A stretch of 64,000 nt of DNA from CAVSRC01 sp963782045 (GTDB lineage Bacteria > Pseudomonadota > Alphaproteobacteria > Rhizobiales > Kaistiaceae), in NCBI GenBank assembly GCA_963782045.1, contig CAWAIR010000037.1:620001-684000 (forward strand). The letters are read 5' to 3'. Position numbers and translations under genes: made by a program. Numbering within the stretch: position 1 is the first letter of the stretch; every line of letters starts with the position of its first letter. Of this stretch, positions 40,777-49,676 are shown one piece after another. A model generated the notes under the pieces. It saw only the letters and a list, made by a program, of their open reading frames with translations. It was not told the DNA's origin and made no database searches.

Positions 40777-42840
40777 GTGGCGGAAAAGCGGCCGGTTATG
40801 GACACGCGTCACGGTATCGCACGTACCGACGACTACGCGTGGCTGAGGGCCGACAACTGGCGCGAGGTGATGCACGACCCGTCGCTGCTGGCGGCGGACA
40901 TCCGCGCCTATCTGGAAGCGGAAAACGCCTACGCCGAGGCCGCGATGGCCGACGTCGAGGACCTGCGGCTAAAACTGTTCGCCGAGATGCGCGGGCGCAT
41001 CAAGGAGGACGATTCCTCGGTGCCGGCGGTCGATGGCGCCTATGCCTATGTCACCCGCTTCGAGGAAGGCGGCGAGCACCCGCTGGTGGTGCGCATGCGC
41101 CGCGACGGCGGCGACGAGCGCGTGCTCATCGACGCCAACGCCATGTCGCAGGGGCTCGCCTATTTCCGCCTCGGCCATTTCGCCCACAGCACCGACCACC
41201 GCCTGGTCGCCTATTCGGTGGACGACAAGGGGGCGGAGTATTTCACCATCCACGTGCGCGACGCTGACACCGGCGAGGACCGCGCCGACCGCATCGAGGG
41301 CACAACCGGCGACGTCGCCTGGGCCGCCGACGGCAAGACCTTTTTCTATGTCTGGGTGGACGAGAACCACCGGCCGGCGCGGGTCTACCGGCATGTCGTC
41401 GGCACGGAGCAGGCTGCCGACGCCATCGTCCACGAGGATCGGCACGCCGGCTTCTTCATCGGCATCGGCGAGACCCAGTCGCGCCGCTTCATCGTGATCT
41501 CAACCCACGACCACGAGACCTCGGAAGTGCGCGTGCTCGACGCCGGCCGGCCGGGCGACAAGCCGCGCCTCATCGCCCGCCGGCGCACGGCCGAGGAGTA
41601 TCACATCGACCACGGCGACGACCGCTTCTTCATCCTGACCAATGCCAACGGGGCGGAGGATTTCAAGATCGTCACCGCGCCGGTCGCCACGCCCGGCCGG
41701 CGCCACTGGCGCGACCTCATCCCGCACGTTCCCGGCCGGCTGATCCTCAACTGCACGGTCTACAAGGATTATCTCGTCCGTCTCGAGCGCGAGAACAGCC
41801 TGCCGCGCATCATCATCCGCCATCTTGCCAGCGGCGCGGAGCACGAGATCGCCTTCGACGAGGAGGCGTATTCGCTGGGGATGCAGGACGGCTTCGAGTT
41901 CGACACCACGACGCTGCGCTTCACCTACTCGTCGATGACCACGCCGACCCGCATCTATGACTACGACATGGCGACGCGCGCCCGCGTGCTGCGCAAGGAG
42001 GTCGAGATTCCCTCGGGCCACGACCCGGCCGACTACGTCACCCGGCGCGTCTTCGCGCCGGCCGCAGACGGCGAAACCGTGCCGGTCTCCCTGCTCTATC
42101 GCAAGGGCACGAAGCTCGACGGCAGCGCGCCCTGCCTGCTCTACGGCTACGGCGCCTATGGCATGACGATCCCGGCCTCGTTCTCGATCAGCCGGCTGTC
42201 GCTGATCGATCGCGGCTTCGTCTATGCCATCGCCCATATCCGCGGCGGCAAGGCCAAGGGCTATCGCTGGTATGCGGACGGGCGTCGCGACAAGAAGGTC
42301 AATACATTCAAGGACTTCATCGCGGCGGCCGACTATCTGATTCAGGAGAAGTTCACCGCCAGACAGCGCATCGTCGGCTGGGGCGGCTCCGCCGGCGGCC
42401 TCCTGATCGGCGCGGTCGCCAACATGGCGCCTGAGCTCTTCGCCGGCATGATCGCCGAGGTGCCCTTCGTCGACACGCTCAACACCATCCTCGACGACAC
42501 GCTGCCGCTGACCCCGCCGGAATGGCCGGAATGGGGTAACCCGATCACGAGCGAAGCCGACTATGCGGTCATCGCCGCCTATTCGCCCTACGACAACGTC
42601 ACCCGACGTGCCTATCCGGCGATCCTGGCGCTCGGCGGCATCTCCGATCCGCGGGTGACCTATTGGGAACCGGCCAAGTGGATCGCCAAGCTGAGGGCGC
42701 TCAGGACCGACGACCACCTGACCATCCTCAAGACCAACATGGACGCCGGCCATGGCGGCGCCTCGGGCCGCTTCGACCGGCTGCACGAGACCGCCTTCGC
42801 CATGGCCTTCGCGCTGAAAGTGGTGGGGCTCGCCGGCTAA
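40777..42840 (+). CDS. ptrB: Oligopeptidase B (S9 prolyl oligopeptidase family)
   Basis: 687 residues. N-terminal propeller domain ('DTRHGIARTDDYAWLRADNW', 'GTTGDVAWAADGKTFFYVWV') and C-terminal alpha/beta hydrolase. Catalytic Ser in 'IVGWGGSAGGLLIGA' (about 537), His in 'NMDAGHGGASGRFD' (about 658); substrate-site acidic residues 'WPEWGNP'. Cleaves short peptides after Arg/Lys. The GTG at 40777 is inside the family-conserved start ('PPVAEKRPV'); upstream in-frame codons to 40711 lack ATG, so true start may be slightly earlier or a small frameshift removed it. A decayed copy of its 3' end lies at 46595-46682. Confidence 0.92.
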   Translation: MAEKRPVMDTRHGIARTDDYAWLRADNWREVMHDPSLLAADIRAYLEAENAYAEAAMADVEDLRLKLFAEMRGRIKEDDSSVPAVDGAYAYVTRFEEGGEHPLVVRMRRDGGDERVLIDANAMSQGLAYFRLGHFAHSTDHRLVAYSVDDKGAEYFTIHVRDADTGEDRADRIEGTTGDVAWAADGKTFFYVWVDENHRPARVYRHVVGTEQAADAIVHEDRHAGFFIGIGETQSRRFIVISTHDHETSEVRVLDAGRPGDKPRLIARRRTAEEYHIDHGDDRFFILTNANGAEDFKIVTAPVATPGRRHWRDLIPHVPGRLILNCTVYKDYLVRLERENSLPRIIIRHLASGAEHEIAFDEEAYSLGMQDGFEFDTTTLRFTYSSMTTPTRIYDYDMATRARVLRKEVEIPSGHDPADYVTRRVFAPAADGETVPVSLLYRKGTKLDGSAPCLLYGYGAYGMTIPASFSISRLSLIDRGFVYAIAHIRGGKAKGYRWYADGRRDKKVNTFKDFIAAADYLIQEKFTARQRIVGWGGSAGGLLIGAVANMAPELFAGMIAEVPFVDTLNTILDDTLPLTPPEWPEWGNPITSEADYAVIAAYSPYDNVTRRAYPAILALGGISDPRVTYWEPAKWIAKLRALRTDDHLTILKTNMDAGHGGASGRFDRLHETAFAMAFALKVVGLAG

Positions 42841-42983
42841 GGCCCGCGCGCATAGACAACAGTCCCTGACGACCGCATTCCAAACGGCTGCGGATGTGCC
42901 TAACCTTCAACGATCTTGATTTGAGCATGCCGCTCGCAACCGAAATAGATTAGCTTCTGTCAGACGACTGGGGGCGTCTGCGC

Positions 42984-44117
42984 ATGGAGCTGGACGGAAC
43001 CTTGCTTCCACTGATTGGCGAGATCTACGATGCCGCCATGAATCCTGATTTCTGGAGCGCCGTTCTGCCCAAGATCGGGGCCTTTGTCGGCGGATCAGCG
43101 GGCGGTCTGTTCGCCCATCATTCCTCGCCACGGAGCGCGAGCATCTACTATCAGTTCGGCACCGACCCCGGTTACCGCCAGCTCTATCTCGAAAAATACA
43201 TGACGCTCGATCCGATGTTTGGCACCTATTTCGTGCTCGACGTCGGCGAAGTCTTCAGCACGTCGACCGTCATGGCCCATGCCGAGTTTCTGCAATCGCG
43301 ATTCTACAGGGAGTGGGTCCGGCCGCAGGGCTGGATCGACAACGTCTGCGTCTATCTCGACAGATCAGCCGAAGACCAAGCTGCTTTCGTTGTGTTTCGC
43401 CATGAGCGCGACGGGCTTGCCGATGAGCCGGCGCGCGACCGGCTGCGGCTCCTGGTTCCGCACCTGCGCCGTGCCGTGCTGATCGGGGAGCTTGTCGAAT
43501 TCAGAACGACGCAAGCCGCCACGTTCGCCAGCGCCCTCGATGGACTGAGCGCGGCCGTCTTGTTCGTGGATGCGGGCGGTCGCATCACCCACGCCAACGC
43601 CGCCGGCAGCGCCATGGTCGCCACCGGAGATGTCTTGCGCGCGCCGCTCGGAAGGCTCGCCGCGAGCGACCCGGACATCAATCGAACCCTGCGCGACATC
43701 TTTCTGGCTGCCGCCAGCGGCGACGCGGCGGTTGGCGCCAGGGGCGTGGCCGTGCCGCTGGTCGGGCACGACGGCGAGCGCTATGTCGCTCATGTCCTGC
43801 CGCTGTCGTCGGGCGCACGGCGCGGCGCCGGCGCGAGTTATGCGGCCGCGGCTGCCCTGTTCGTGCAGAAGGCCGCCTTGGCCACGCATTCCCCGCCCGA
43901 GGTGATCGCCAAGACATACCGGCTGACGCCGATGGAGCTGCGCGTCCTGCTGGCCATCGTGGAGGTCGGCGGTGCACCGCAGGTCGCCGAGACGCTGGGC
44001 ATCGGCGAGGGCACAGTCAAAACCCACCTCAAGCGTCTCTATGAGAAGACCGGCGCACGCCGGCAGGCCGATCTGGTCAAGCTCTTTGCCGGCTACACCA
44101 GCCCGCTGCTGGGCTGA
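42984..44117 (+). CDS. LuxR family transcriptional regulator
   Basis: 377 residues. A large N-terminal sensory part ('PLIGEIYDAAMNPDFWSAVL', 'GLFAHHSSPRSASIYYQFGT', PAS-like 'VLFVDAGGRITHANAAGSAM') and a C-terminal LuxR HTH ('YRLTPMELRVLLAIVEVGGA', 'TLGIGEGTVKTHLKRLYEKT'). It is the type of stand-alone LuxR regulator common in alphaproteobacteria. An 18-bp perfect palindrome lies 56 bases after its stop, upstream of a secreted-protein gene, and may be its operator. Confidence 0.9.
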   Translation: MELDGTLLPLIGEIYDAAMNPDFWSAVLPKIGAFVGGSAGGLFAHHSSPRSASIYYQFGTDPGYRQLYLEKYMTLDPMFGTYFVLDVGEVFSTSTVMAHAEFLQSRFYREWVRPQGWIDNVCVYLDRSAEDQAAFVVFRHERDGLADEPARDRLRLLVPHLRRAVLIGELVEFRTTQAATFASALDGLSAAVLFVDAGGRITHANAAGSAMVATGDVLRAPLGRLAASDPDINRTLRDIFLAAASGDAAVGARGVAVPLVGHDGERYVAHVLPLSSGARRGAGASYAAAAALFVQKAALATHSPPEVIAKTYRLTPMELRVLLAIVEVGGAPQVAETLGIGEGTVKTHLKRLYEKTGARRQADLVKLFAGYTSPLLG

Positions 44118-44172
44118 TTCCTCGCCAACCGGCGAGCGCCGGAAACGCATTGCCGTCACACACGATTTGGGG

Positions 44173-44190
44173 GTCTCCCGATCGGGAGAC
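44173..44190. promoter_or_regulatory. 18-bp perfect palindrome GTCTCCCGATCGGGAGAC
   Basis: Located 95 bases upstream of the secreted protein at 44285 and just after the LuxR gene. No U-tract follows, so it is more likely an operator for a dimeric regulator than a terminator. Confidence 0.55.
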
Positions 44191-44284
44191 GCGGCGCGCG
44201 CGGTCGCGGCGGTAAATTTGACGGATGCCAACCGTGCAGCGCGAGGCTCGCGTCGGTTTGGCAACGGCCCCGGGAGGCCTCTCC

Positions 44285-44590
44285 ATGCAAGGGCTAAGGA
44301 CGTCTGTCTTCGTCATTTTCATTCTTGCCGCCGCAGTCTCGGCGCTACCAGCACGAGGTGCCGACAATTCAAACGGTACGACTACCGCTCAAAGAGTCTT
44401 TTGTTTGAATCTTTGGGCCAGCTGCGTAGCTTCATGCGACGCTGCGGCGAGTACATTGCGCGGCGCTGTCTTGACTGCAGATTGTGAAGACAACTGCTTG
44501 AAGGCCTCCGAGATATGTCTAGGCGAGGCGGCAAGGTCAGATTTCGGGTCTAGAAAAGCAACTTCCACCTACAACTGTCTCGCCGCCTAA
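44285..44590 (+). CDS. Small secreted Cys-rich protein 1, unknown
   Basis: 101 residues from the ATG at 44285 (GGGAGG upstream). Signal peptide 'VFVIFILAAAVSALPARG-AD'. The mature part has seven cysteines ('CLNLWASCVASCDAAAS', 'ADCEDNCLKASEICLGE', 'YNCLAA'), suggesting a disulfide-stabilised helical hairpin. Lower GC than neighbours. First of three small secreted genes in a row. No family recognised. Confidence 0.7.
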   Translation: MQGLRTSVFVIFILAAAVSALPARGADNSNGTTTAQRVFCLNLWASCVASCDAAASTLRGAVLTADCEDNCLKASEICLGEAARSDFGSRKATSTYNCLAA

Positions 44591-44737
44591 TGCACCGCCA
44601 AACAGGTTGCCCGGACAGGTGAAGAACCCTCCATCGAGCATCGGGAAGCCTGACCGACACTGAAGCCGGCATCATTAGTCTCGATCCGGCCGCTAACGAT
44701 CCAGGATGTGAGAGACAACCCTGAAAGGTGAGACGCC

Positions 44738-45007
44738 ATGTTCCGCATGCACCTTCTCGTTGCTGCCATCGCCGTCATGGCCATCGTCACGGCCACGGGA
44801 GCCCAAGCGGGCTTCTGCAGGATCTTTCCCAAGTGCTCTACTGAATATCTTTCCCATCATAACGGTGTTTGCCCCCCGTTATGTCCCCCCGCCCCGACGT
44901 TTCCACAACGTGGGCACCCGGTTACCGGGCACGTGACGAATCCTCCAACGAGCACCGGCGCCTCGCAAACATCCCAGCCGCAGTTGGGAACCAACGACAC
45001 CAAATAG
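44738..45007 (+). CDS. Small secreted protein 2, unknown
   Basis: 89 residues. Signal peptide 'MHLLVAAIAVMAIVTATGAQA', then a short Cys-containing segment ('GFCRIFPKCST', 'NGVCPPLCPPAP') and a Pro/Thr/Ser-rich tail. 'GAAAGGTGAGACGCC' ribosome-binding region before the ATG. No family recognised. Confidence 0.65.
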   Translation: MFRMHLLVAAIAVMAIVTATGAQAGFCRIFPKCSTEYLSHHNGVCPPLCPPAPTFPQRGHPVTGHVTNPPTSTGASQTSQPQLGTNDTK

Positions 45008-45162
45008 CGCCGAACGCCGGCCAAGTGGATCGCGAACGAGCGGCGGTCTTTTCCATCTGAACACCGAATGTACAACCGGCTCGGCATGCGTTCAGGATGG
45101 CTGCTTCAGTTTGACTATTGTCGATCGGTTGGCGGTCGACATGAACAGGGGGAGGAGACCTC

Positions 45163-45702
45163 ATGCATAAGTTGATGGGCTGGGTGGTGATGCTGGTGGG
45201 TTTGGTCGGCATGTCGGGCGGCGCCAGCGCAGCGACGCTGGCGCAACAGGGCTACGTCAATCTCGGCGGCGTCAATCTCAATGCCTGGTGCCAGCACACG
45301 TACGGCGCCGAGTTCAAGGCGATGGCTCACGGCAACGGCGCCGGCGACTGGTCGTGCCAGCGCAACGACAACGACCGCCGGGAAATTTCCGTCACCGACG
45401 CTTGCAAGCTTCAGTATCGCGACAACACCGCCAAGGCAGAAGCGCTGGGCGGGGTGGGCTCGTGGCAGTGCTGGAAGCCGGGACCGGTCCAGAAGGGCGT
45501 CAACCTCGACGCATGGTGCAAGCATCAGTTCGGCAGCAGCTTCAAGGCGGTCGTGCGCGGCACGAGAGCCAGCAGCTGGGTTTGCGAAGACAGCCGGCAA
45601 GTATCTGTGAAGGATGCGTGCATTCTCCAGTACGGCAATTCGGTCAAGGGCGCCAAGGCCCTGAACCCGAACGACCCTGGCTCGTGGGTCTGCACGTTCT
45701 AG
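45163..45702 (+). CDS. Secreted protein with two tandem Cys-containing modules
   Basis: 179 residues; GGGGGAGG precedes the ATG at 45163. Signal peptide ends 'GGASA-AT'. Two copies of a roughly 65-residue module follow: 'VNLNAWCQHTYGAEFKAMAH' ... 'WSCQ' ... 'VTDACKLQYRDN' ... 'GSWQC' and 'VNLDAWCKHQFGSSFKAVVR' ... 'WVCE' ... 'VKDACILQYGNS' ... 'GSWVC'. Each has four matching cysteines. Duplicated disulfide modules of this type occur in extracellular binding proteins. Its stop codon TAG is formed exactly at the IS5 insertion point, so the gene remains complete. Confidence 0.8.
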   Translation: MHKLMGWVVMLVGLVGMSGGASAATLAQQGYVNLGGVNLNAWCQHTYGAEFKAMAHGNGAGDWSCQRNDNDRREISVTDACKLQYRDNTAKAEALGGVGSWQCWKPGPVQKGVNLDAWCKHQFGSSFKAVVRGTRASSWVCEDSRQVSVKDACILQYGNSVKGAKALNPNDPGSWVCTF

Positions 45703-46468
45703 GCCATCAACTCATTAAATCGCATCCAGATTCTGGCTGAGGCGAGTTTGACACCTGCGAGGAAGTTGTCGGCGCGTTTGTCGTAGCGGGTGGCGACGGC
45801 ACGGAAGTGTTTGAGCTTGTTGAAGAAGCGCTCGACGAGGTTGCGATAGCGATAGAGGAAGGAGCTGAAGGCCGGGATATTCTTGCGGTTTGGCATGGGC
45901 TTGATGTTGGCCCAGGCGCCGCGCTCGGCCAGGCTCCGGCGCAGGGCGTCGCTGTCATAGGCGCGGTCGGCCAAAAGGATTTGGCCCTCGGCCAAGGCTT
46001 CGAGCATGTCGGCGGCGCTCCGGCCGTCATGGGCCTGGCCCTCGGTCAACTTGAGCGCGATGGGCAGGCCTTCGGCATCAACCAGGGCATGGATCTTCGT
46101 CGTCAGGCCGCCGCGCGAGCGACCCATGCAACCGGATCGGTCGTCTTTTTTTGGGCGTTGGCGGCGTGCTGATGCACACGGATGCTGGACGAGTCGATCA
46201 TCTGGATGTCGCCGTCGTAAGCCTTCGACACCGCCGCCAGAAGCCGGTCCCACACGCCCGCCTTGCGCCACCGGTTGAAGCGGTTGACACAGGTCGTGTG
46301 CGGACCATAGCGCTCCGGGATGTCGGCCCAGGGGGCTCCCGTCCTCAGCCGCCAGAAGATGCCGTTCAGCACCCGACGATCATCCACCCGCGGCACCCCG
46401 CGCGGCTTGTTGGGCAGAAGCGGCTGGATCACCGACCACTCGAAATCCGTCAGATCAAAACGGGCCAT
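45699..46468 (-). CDS. IS5-family transposase, expressed by -1 frameshift
   Basis: orfA (46468-46103) holds 'FEWSVIQPLLPNKPRGVPRV' and 'NGIFWRLRTGAPWADIPERY' plus the first catalytic Asp 'QMIDSSSIRVHQHA'. orfB (to 45699) holds 'RSRGGLTTKIHALVDAEGLP', the second Asp in 'ILLADRAYDSDAL' and the 'YRYRNLVERFFNKLKHFRAV' Glu region. The frames join at an A7 run on the minus strand (46146-46152), a standard -1 slippage site. The stop codon TAG is completed by the host CTAG target. Confidence 0.92.
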
Positions 46469-46549
46469 CCCAATCTCCTCGGCTCCCTCGCCTGGAAATT
46501 AAATCAGCCTTCTCGCGAATTCGGAAATCGCGTTTATGGGTCTATGACC
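45702..46549. mobile_element. IS5-family (IS427-group) insertion sequence
   Basis: 848 bp with imperfect inverted ends: left GGCCATCAACTCATTAAA, right complement GGTCATAGACCCATAAA. Flanked by TA (45700-45701 and 46550-46551), giving target CTAG with TA duplication, as expected of the IS427 group. Encodes a transposase in two overlapping frames on the minus strand. Confidence 0.9.
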
Positions 46550-46566
46550 TAGAGTCAACGTTTCGC

Positions 46567-46592
46567 CCCGTTCGCGGTTGACCGCGAACGGG
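46567..46592. terminator. Strong hairpin, probably the displaced terminator of the secreted-protein gene
   Basis: Perfect 12-bp arms CCCGTTCGCGGT / ACCGCGAACGGG with a two-base loop. Without the IS it would lie about 15 bases after the stop of the gene at 45163. No U-tract. Confidence 0.6.
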
Positions 46593-46594
46593 CT

Positions 46595-46682
46595 GCCGCC
46601 CATCCGGCGATCCTGGCGCTCGCTATCGGCCAAGCGGATCGCCATGGTATGGGCGCCGAAAGTGGTGGGGCTGACCGGATAG
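46595..46682 (+). pseudogene. Decayed remnant of a second ptrB 3' end
   Basis: Three blocks resemble ptrB in order: 'ATCCGGCGATCCTGGCGCTC' (compare 42614-42633), 'CGGCCAAGCGGATCGCCA' (42671-42688) and 'GAAAGTGGTGGGGCT' (42817-42831) followed by a stop. Two internal deletions separate them. The full gene ends at 42840, so the intervening 3.7 kb is bracketed by a repeated ptrB end. Confidence 0.75.
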
Positions 46683-46732
46683 GTCGTATACTCCCGGACG
46701 ACGGCCGGTGAGGCGGGCCGCGGGAGGTCCTC

Positions 46733-47698
46733 TTGAAAGCCATCGACACACTCGAGATCACCATCCTGGTCGACAACGTCAGCGACAGCCTGTCGTCCAA
46801 CCCGTCATTCGTCGAGACGGAGTTCGCCGGCCTCGGGCGCCGCGGGGCGAAGCTGCTCTCGGGAAAGTGCCTGTGCTGCGCTTCCCATGGCCTCTCCTAC
46901 CTGATCACGGCGAGCACAGGTTCCGGCAGCCACGGGCTTCTGTTCGATACCGGGCCGGAGGACTGGGTGTTCGAGCGCAACGCGGTGAGGCTCGGCGTCG
47001 ATCTCGGCGCGGTCGAGGCCATGGTGCTGTCGCACGGCCACTGGGACCACGGCGGCGCCATGCCGCGCGCGCTGCAGATGATCACGCTCGCCAACGGCGG
47101 CCGCGCGGTGCCGACCTACATGCATCCCGAGATGTTCGCGCTGCGCGCGACGCGCTCCCGCAATGGCAAGCTCCATCCGATGGAGCCGGTGCCGGACGCG
47201 GCGCTGCTGACGGCAAACGGCGCCGAGGTCGTGGTGACGCGCGACGAGCAATCGCTGCTCGACGACCTCTTCTACGTCAGCGGCGAGATTGCGCGCCTGA
47301 GTTCATTCGAGCGCGGCTTTCCCGGCCAGGTCCGCCAGACGGCGACGGGCGACTGGGAGGCTGACGAGATCCTCCCCGACGAGCGGTTCGTCGCCGTGAA
47401 CGTCGCCGGCAAGGGGCAAGTCGTCTTCACGGCCTGCTCGCACGCCGGGCTGATCAACGTGCTCACCGCGGCGAAATCGCGCTTTCCCGACATTCCGCTC
47501 CATGGCGTGTTCGGCGGCTTCCATCTTTCCGGCGCGACCGAATCGATCATTCCGGAAACGGTGGAGGCGCTGGCCCAGTTCGACCTCAAGCTGATCGCGC
47601 CGGGACACTGCACCGGCTGGCGGGCCCTCAATGCGCTCGCCGACGCCTACGGCGACACGGTGGTTCCCACCGCCGTCGGCAAGACGTTCCGGCTGTAG
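46733..47698 (+). CDS. MBL-fold metallo-hydrolase
   Basis: 321 residues from a TTG at 46733 (GGGAGG seven bases upstream). The metal-binding motif 'MVLSHGHWDHGGAMPRAL' (HxHxDH-type), with 'VFTACSHAGLINVLTAAKSR' and a terminal 'LIAPGHCTGWRAL' supplying further His ligands. This arrangement is typical of the dihydropterin-related/archaeal 'ribofuranosylaminobenzene' MBL subgroup, whose bacterial substrates are unknown. It follows the ptrB remnant and has no clear operon partner. Confidence 0.88.
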   Translation: MKAIDTLEITILVDNVSDSLSSNPSFVETEFAGLGRRGAKLLSGKCLCCASHGLSYLITASTGSGSHGLLFDTGPEDWVFERNAVRLGVDLGAVEAMVLSHGHWDHGGAMPRALQMITLANGGRAVPTYMHPEMFALRATRSRNGKLHPMEPVPDAALLTANGAEVVVTRDEQSLLDDLFYVSGEIARLSSFERGFPGQVRQTATGDWEADEILPDERFVAVNVAGKGQVVFTACSHAGLINVLTAAKSRFPDIPLHGVFGGFHLSGATESIIPETVEALAQFDLKLIAPGHCTGWRALNALADAYGDTVVPTAVGKTFRL

Positions 47699-47789
47699 CC
47701 GGGGCGTCCGAGGGCAGGTTTCCTGCACCGCCTTGGTTCGCCGCCGCCCCGTGCTAGGGTGGCTTTGAGGCGTTCAGCGGAGGGAACCG

Positions 47790-49202
47790 TTGCAGGAGCA
47801 CATCGTCGACCTTACCGGCATCGCCTTCATCACGACGGTCGCCGTGCTGTTCGGCTTCGTGCTCGTGCGCATGAAGCAGCCGCCGATCGTGGGCTACATC
47901 CTGACCGGCGTGGTGCTCGGGCCGACCGGATTCGGCCTGGTCAGCAACACCGACACGATCACGCTTCTCGCCGAACTCGGCGTCATCATGCTGCTCTTCC
48001 TGGTCGGCATGGAGCTGTCGGTGCGCCACTTCACGTCGGTGGCCGGACCGGCGGCGGTGGTGACCGCCGGCCAGGTGGTGGTGGCACTGGCGATCACCGG
48101 CGTCTTCGGCGCGCTGCTCGGCTGGCCGACCAGCCAGATCGTCGTCCTCGGCTTCATCGTGGCGATCTCCTCTACCGCCATCGCGGTGCAGATGCTCGAC
48201 GAGGTCGGCGATCTACGCACCCTCACCGGGCGCATCACCGTCGGCGTGCTCATCGCCCAGGACATCGCCGTGGTGCCCATGCTGATCGTCATCGGCTCGT
48301 TCAGCGCCGCCGGCGGCGGCAACGCATGGCTGGCGGTCAAGCTTGGCCTCGCCGTCGCCCTGCTGCTGGCGCTGCTCGCCTATCTCGGCACGCGGCCGGG
48401 CAACTTCCGCCTGCCCTTCACCGAGGCGATCCACGGCCGGGTGGACATGGTGGCGCTCGCCTCCATCGCCTTCTGCTTCGGCGCGGCGGCACTCACCGGC
48501 ATTCTCGGCCTGTCCGCCGCCTTCGGCGCCTTCCTCGCCGGGCTGGTGATCGCCGGATCGACGCTGCGCGCCGAGGCAATCGCCGCCACCCACCCCATCC
48601 AGAGCGTTCTCATCGTCGTCTTCTTCCTGTCGATCGGCCTGCTCATCGACCTCAACTTCGTCATCGACAACCTCGGCACGGTGATCTTCTTCGTCATCGC
48701 GGTGCTGGCGGTGAAGACGGCGGTCAACGTGCTGCTCATGCGCGTGGCGCGGCAGCCCTGGGAGATGGCCTTTCCGGCCGGACTGATGATCGCGCAGATC
48801 GGCGAGTTCTCCTTCGTGCTGGCCGCCACCGGCGTGGCCAACGGCTCGATCAGCGGCGACGCCTACCGGCTGGCGATCGCAGTCATCGCGGTCTCGCTGC
48901 TGGTGAGCCCGCTGTGGATGGCCTCCGTCCGGCGTTTCCACAGGATCGCGCAGCACGGCATCTCCGATTTCCGCGCCGCGCTGAGCGAGGTCTATTCCGG
49001 CGAGATCGAAGAATTCGAGCGCGGCCGCATGGCCCTCAGCCGCCTCGCCCGCTTCATCGCCCGGCAATCCAAGGCAGTATGGATCCTGATGCGCCGCGGC
49101 GCCGCCCACCGGCGGCGATCGGCTGGCGAAGCGGCGGCGCCGCCGGCCAACGCCAAGGCAGGGGAACCGAGCGATCCGGAAGACGTTGCCCGGCAGGCGT
49201 AG
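47790..49202 (+). CDS. CPA2 cation:proton antiporter
   Basis: 470 residues from a TTG at 47790. About 12 helices with CPA2 features: 'VGYILTGVVLGPTGFGLVSN', 'LAELGVIMLLFLVGMELSVR', 'GVLIAQDIAVVPMLIVIGSF' (Asp of the ion site), 'FGAFLAGLVIAGSTLRAEAI', 'AQIGEFSFVLAATGVANG'. It lacks the C-terminal RCK/TrkA-N domains of Kef/YbaL and instead ends in about 70 charged residues. Exchanges K+ or Na+ for H+. Confidence 0.92.
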   Translation: MQEHIVDLTGIAFITTVAVLFGFVLVRMKQPPIVGYILTGVVLGPTGFGLVSNTDTITLLAELGVIMLLFLVGMELSVRHFTSVAGPAAVVTAGQVVVALAITGVFGALLGWPTSQIVVLGFIVAISSTAIAVQMLDEVGDLRTLTGRITVGVLIAQDIAVVPMLIVIGSFSAAGGGNAWLAVKLGLAVALLLALLAYLGTRPGNFRLPFTEAIHGRVDMVALASIAFCFGAAALTGILGLSAAFGAFLAGLVIAGSTLRAEAIAATHPIQSVLIVVFFLSIGLLIDLNFVIDNLGTVIFFVIAVLAVKTAVNVLLMRVARQPWEMAFPAGLMIAQIGEFSFVLAATGVANGSISGDAYRLAIAVIAVSLLVSPLWMASVRRFHRIAQHGISDFRAALSEVYSGEIEEFERGRMALSRLARFIARQSKAVWILMRRGAAHRRRSAGEAAAPPANAKAGEPSDPEDVARQA

Positions 49203-49284
49203 GTCGCGGCACTTGCGCCCGACGACCCGCACGCCAAGTCTTGCACGAGGAGCGGGCCATCCCGTGCCCAAGGAGACGACCATT

Positions 49285-49596
49285 ATGCGAATTCTGCTCG
49301 GCTTACTGGGGTTGTCGGGCCTGCTGATGCTGGCCACCTCGCATGATGCGAATGCCGCCCCGCAGCGGGTCAACGCCTATAGCTGCGGCTATCTGGCGTC
49401 GTCCATCGGCCGGCACAACGTCTGGCAGACCTGGTTCACCGGCGAGCGCCACCAGCTATTCGGGCCGCGCGAGCATTTCACGGCGGCGCCCTGCTTCAAG
49501 ACCCGTTCCGCCTGTACGGACTGGCTCTACTGGGCGCAGACCGACTGGCCGCTGACCAACACCTTCCGGCCGTGCCGCAAGGGTGCTCCGTATTGA
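49285..49596 (+). CDS. Small secreted Cys-containing protein, unknown
   Basis: 103 residues from the ATG at 49285, AAGGAG nine bases upstream. Signal peptide 'ILLGLLGLSGLLMLATSHDA-NA'. Mature part 'YSCGYLASSIGRHNVWQTWF' ... 'PCFKTRSACTDWLYWAQTDW' ... 'FRPCRKGAPY' with four cysteines and many aromatic residues, resembling small periplasmic proteins of Rhizobiales. No function known. Confidence 0.7.
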   Translation: MRILLGLLGLSGLLMLATSHDANAAPQRVNAYSCGYLASSIGRHNVWQTWFTGERHQLFGPREHFTAAPCFKTRSACTDWLYWAQTDWPLTNTFRPCRKGAPY

Positions 49597-49676
49597 CCTG
49601 AGGGTGCCCGGACGGAGCGCAAGCGTAATCCGGGAGAAAGTGCGGCAGCCCGGAGCCGCCGCGCTCCTCGTCCGGT

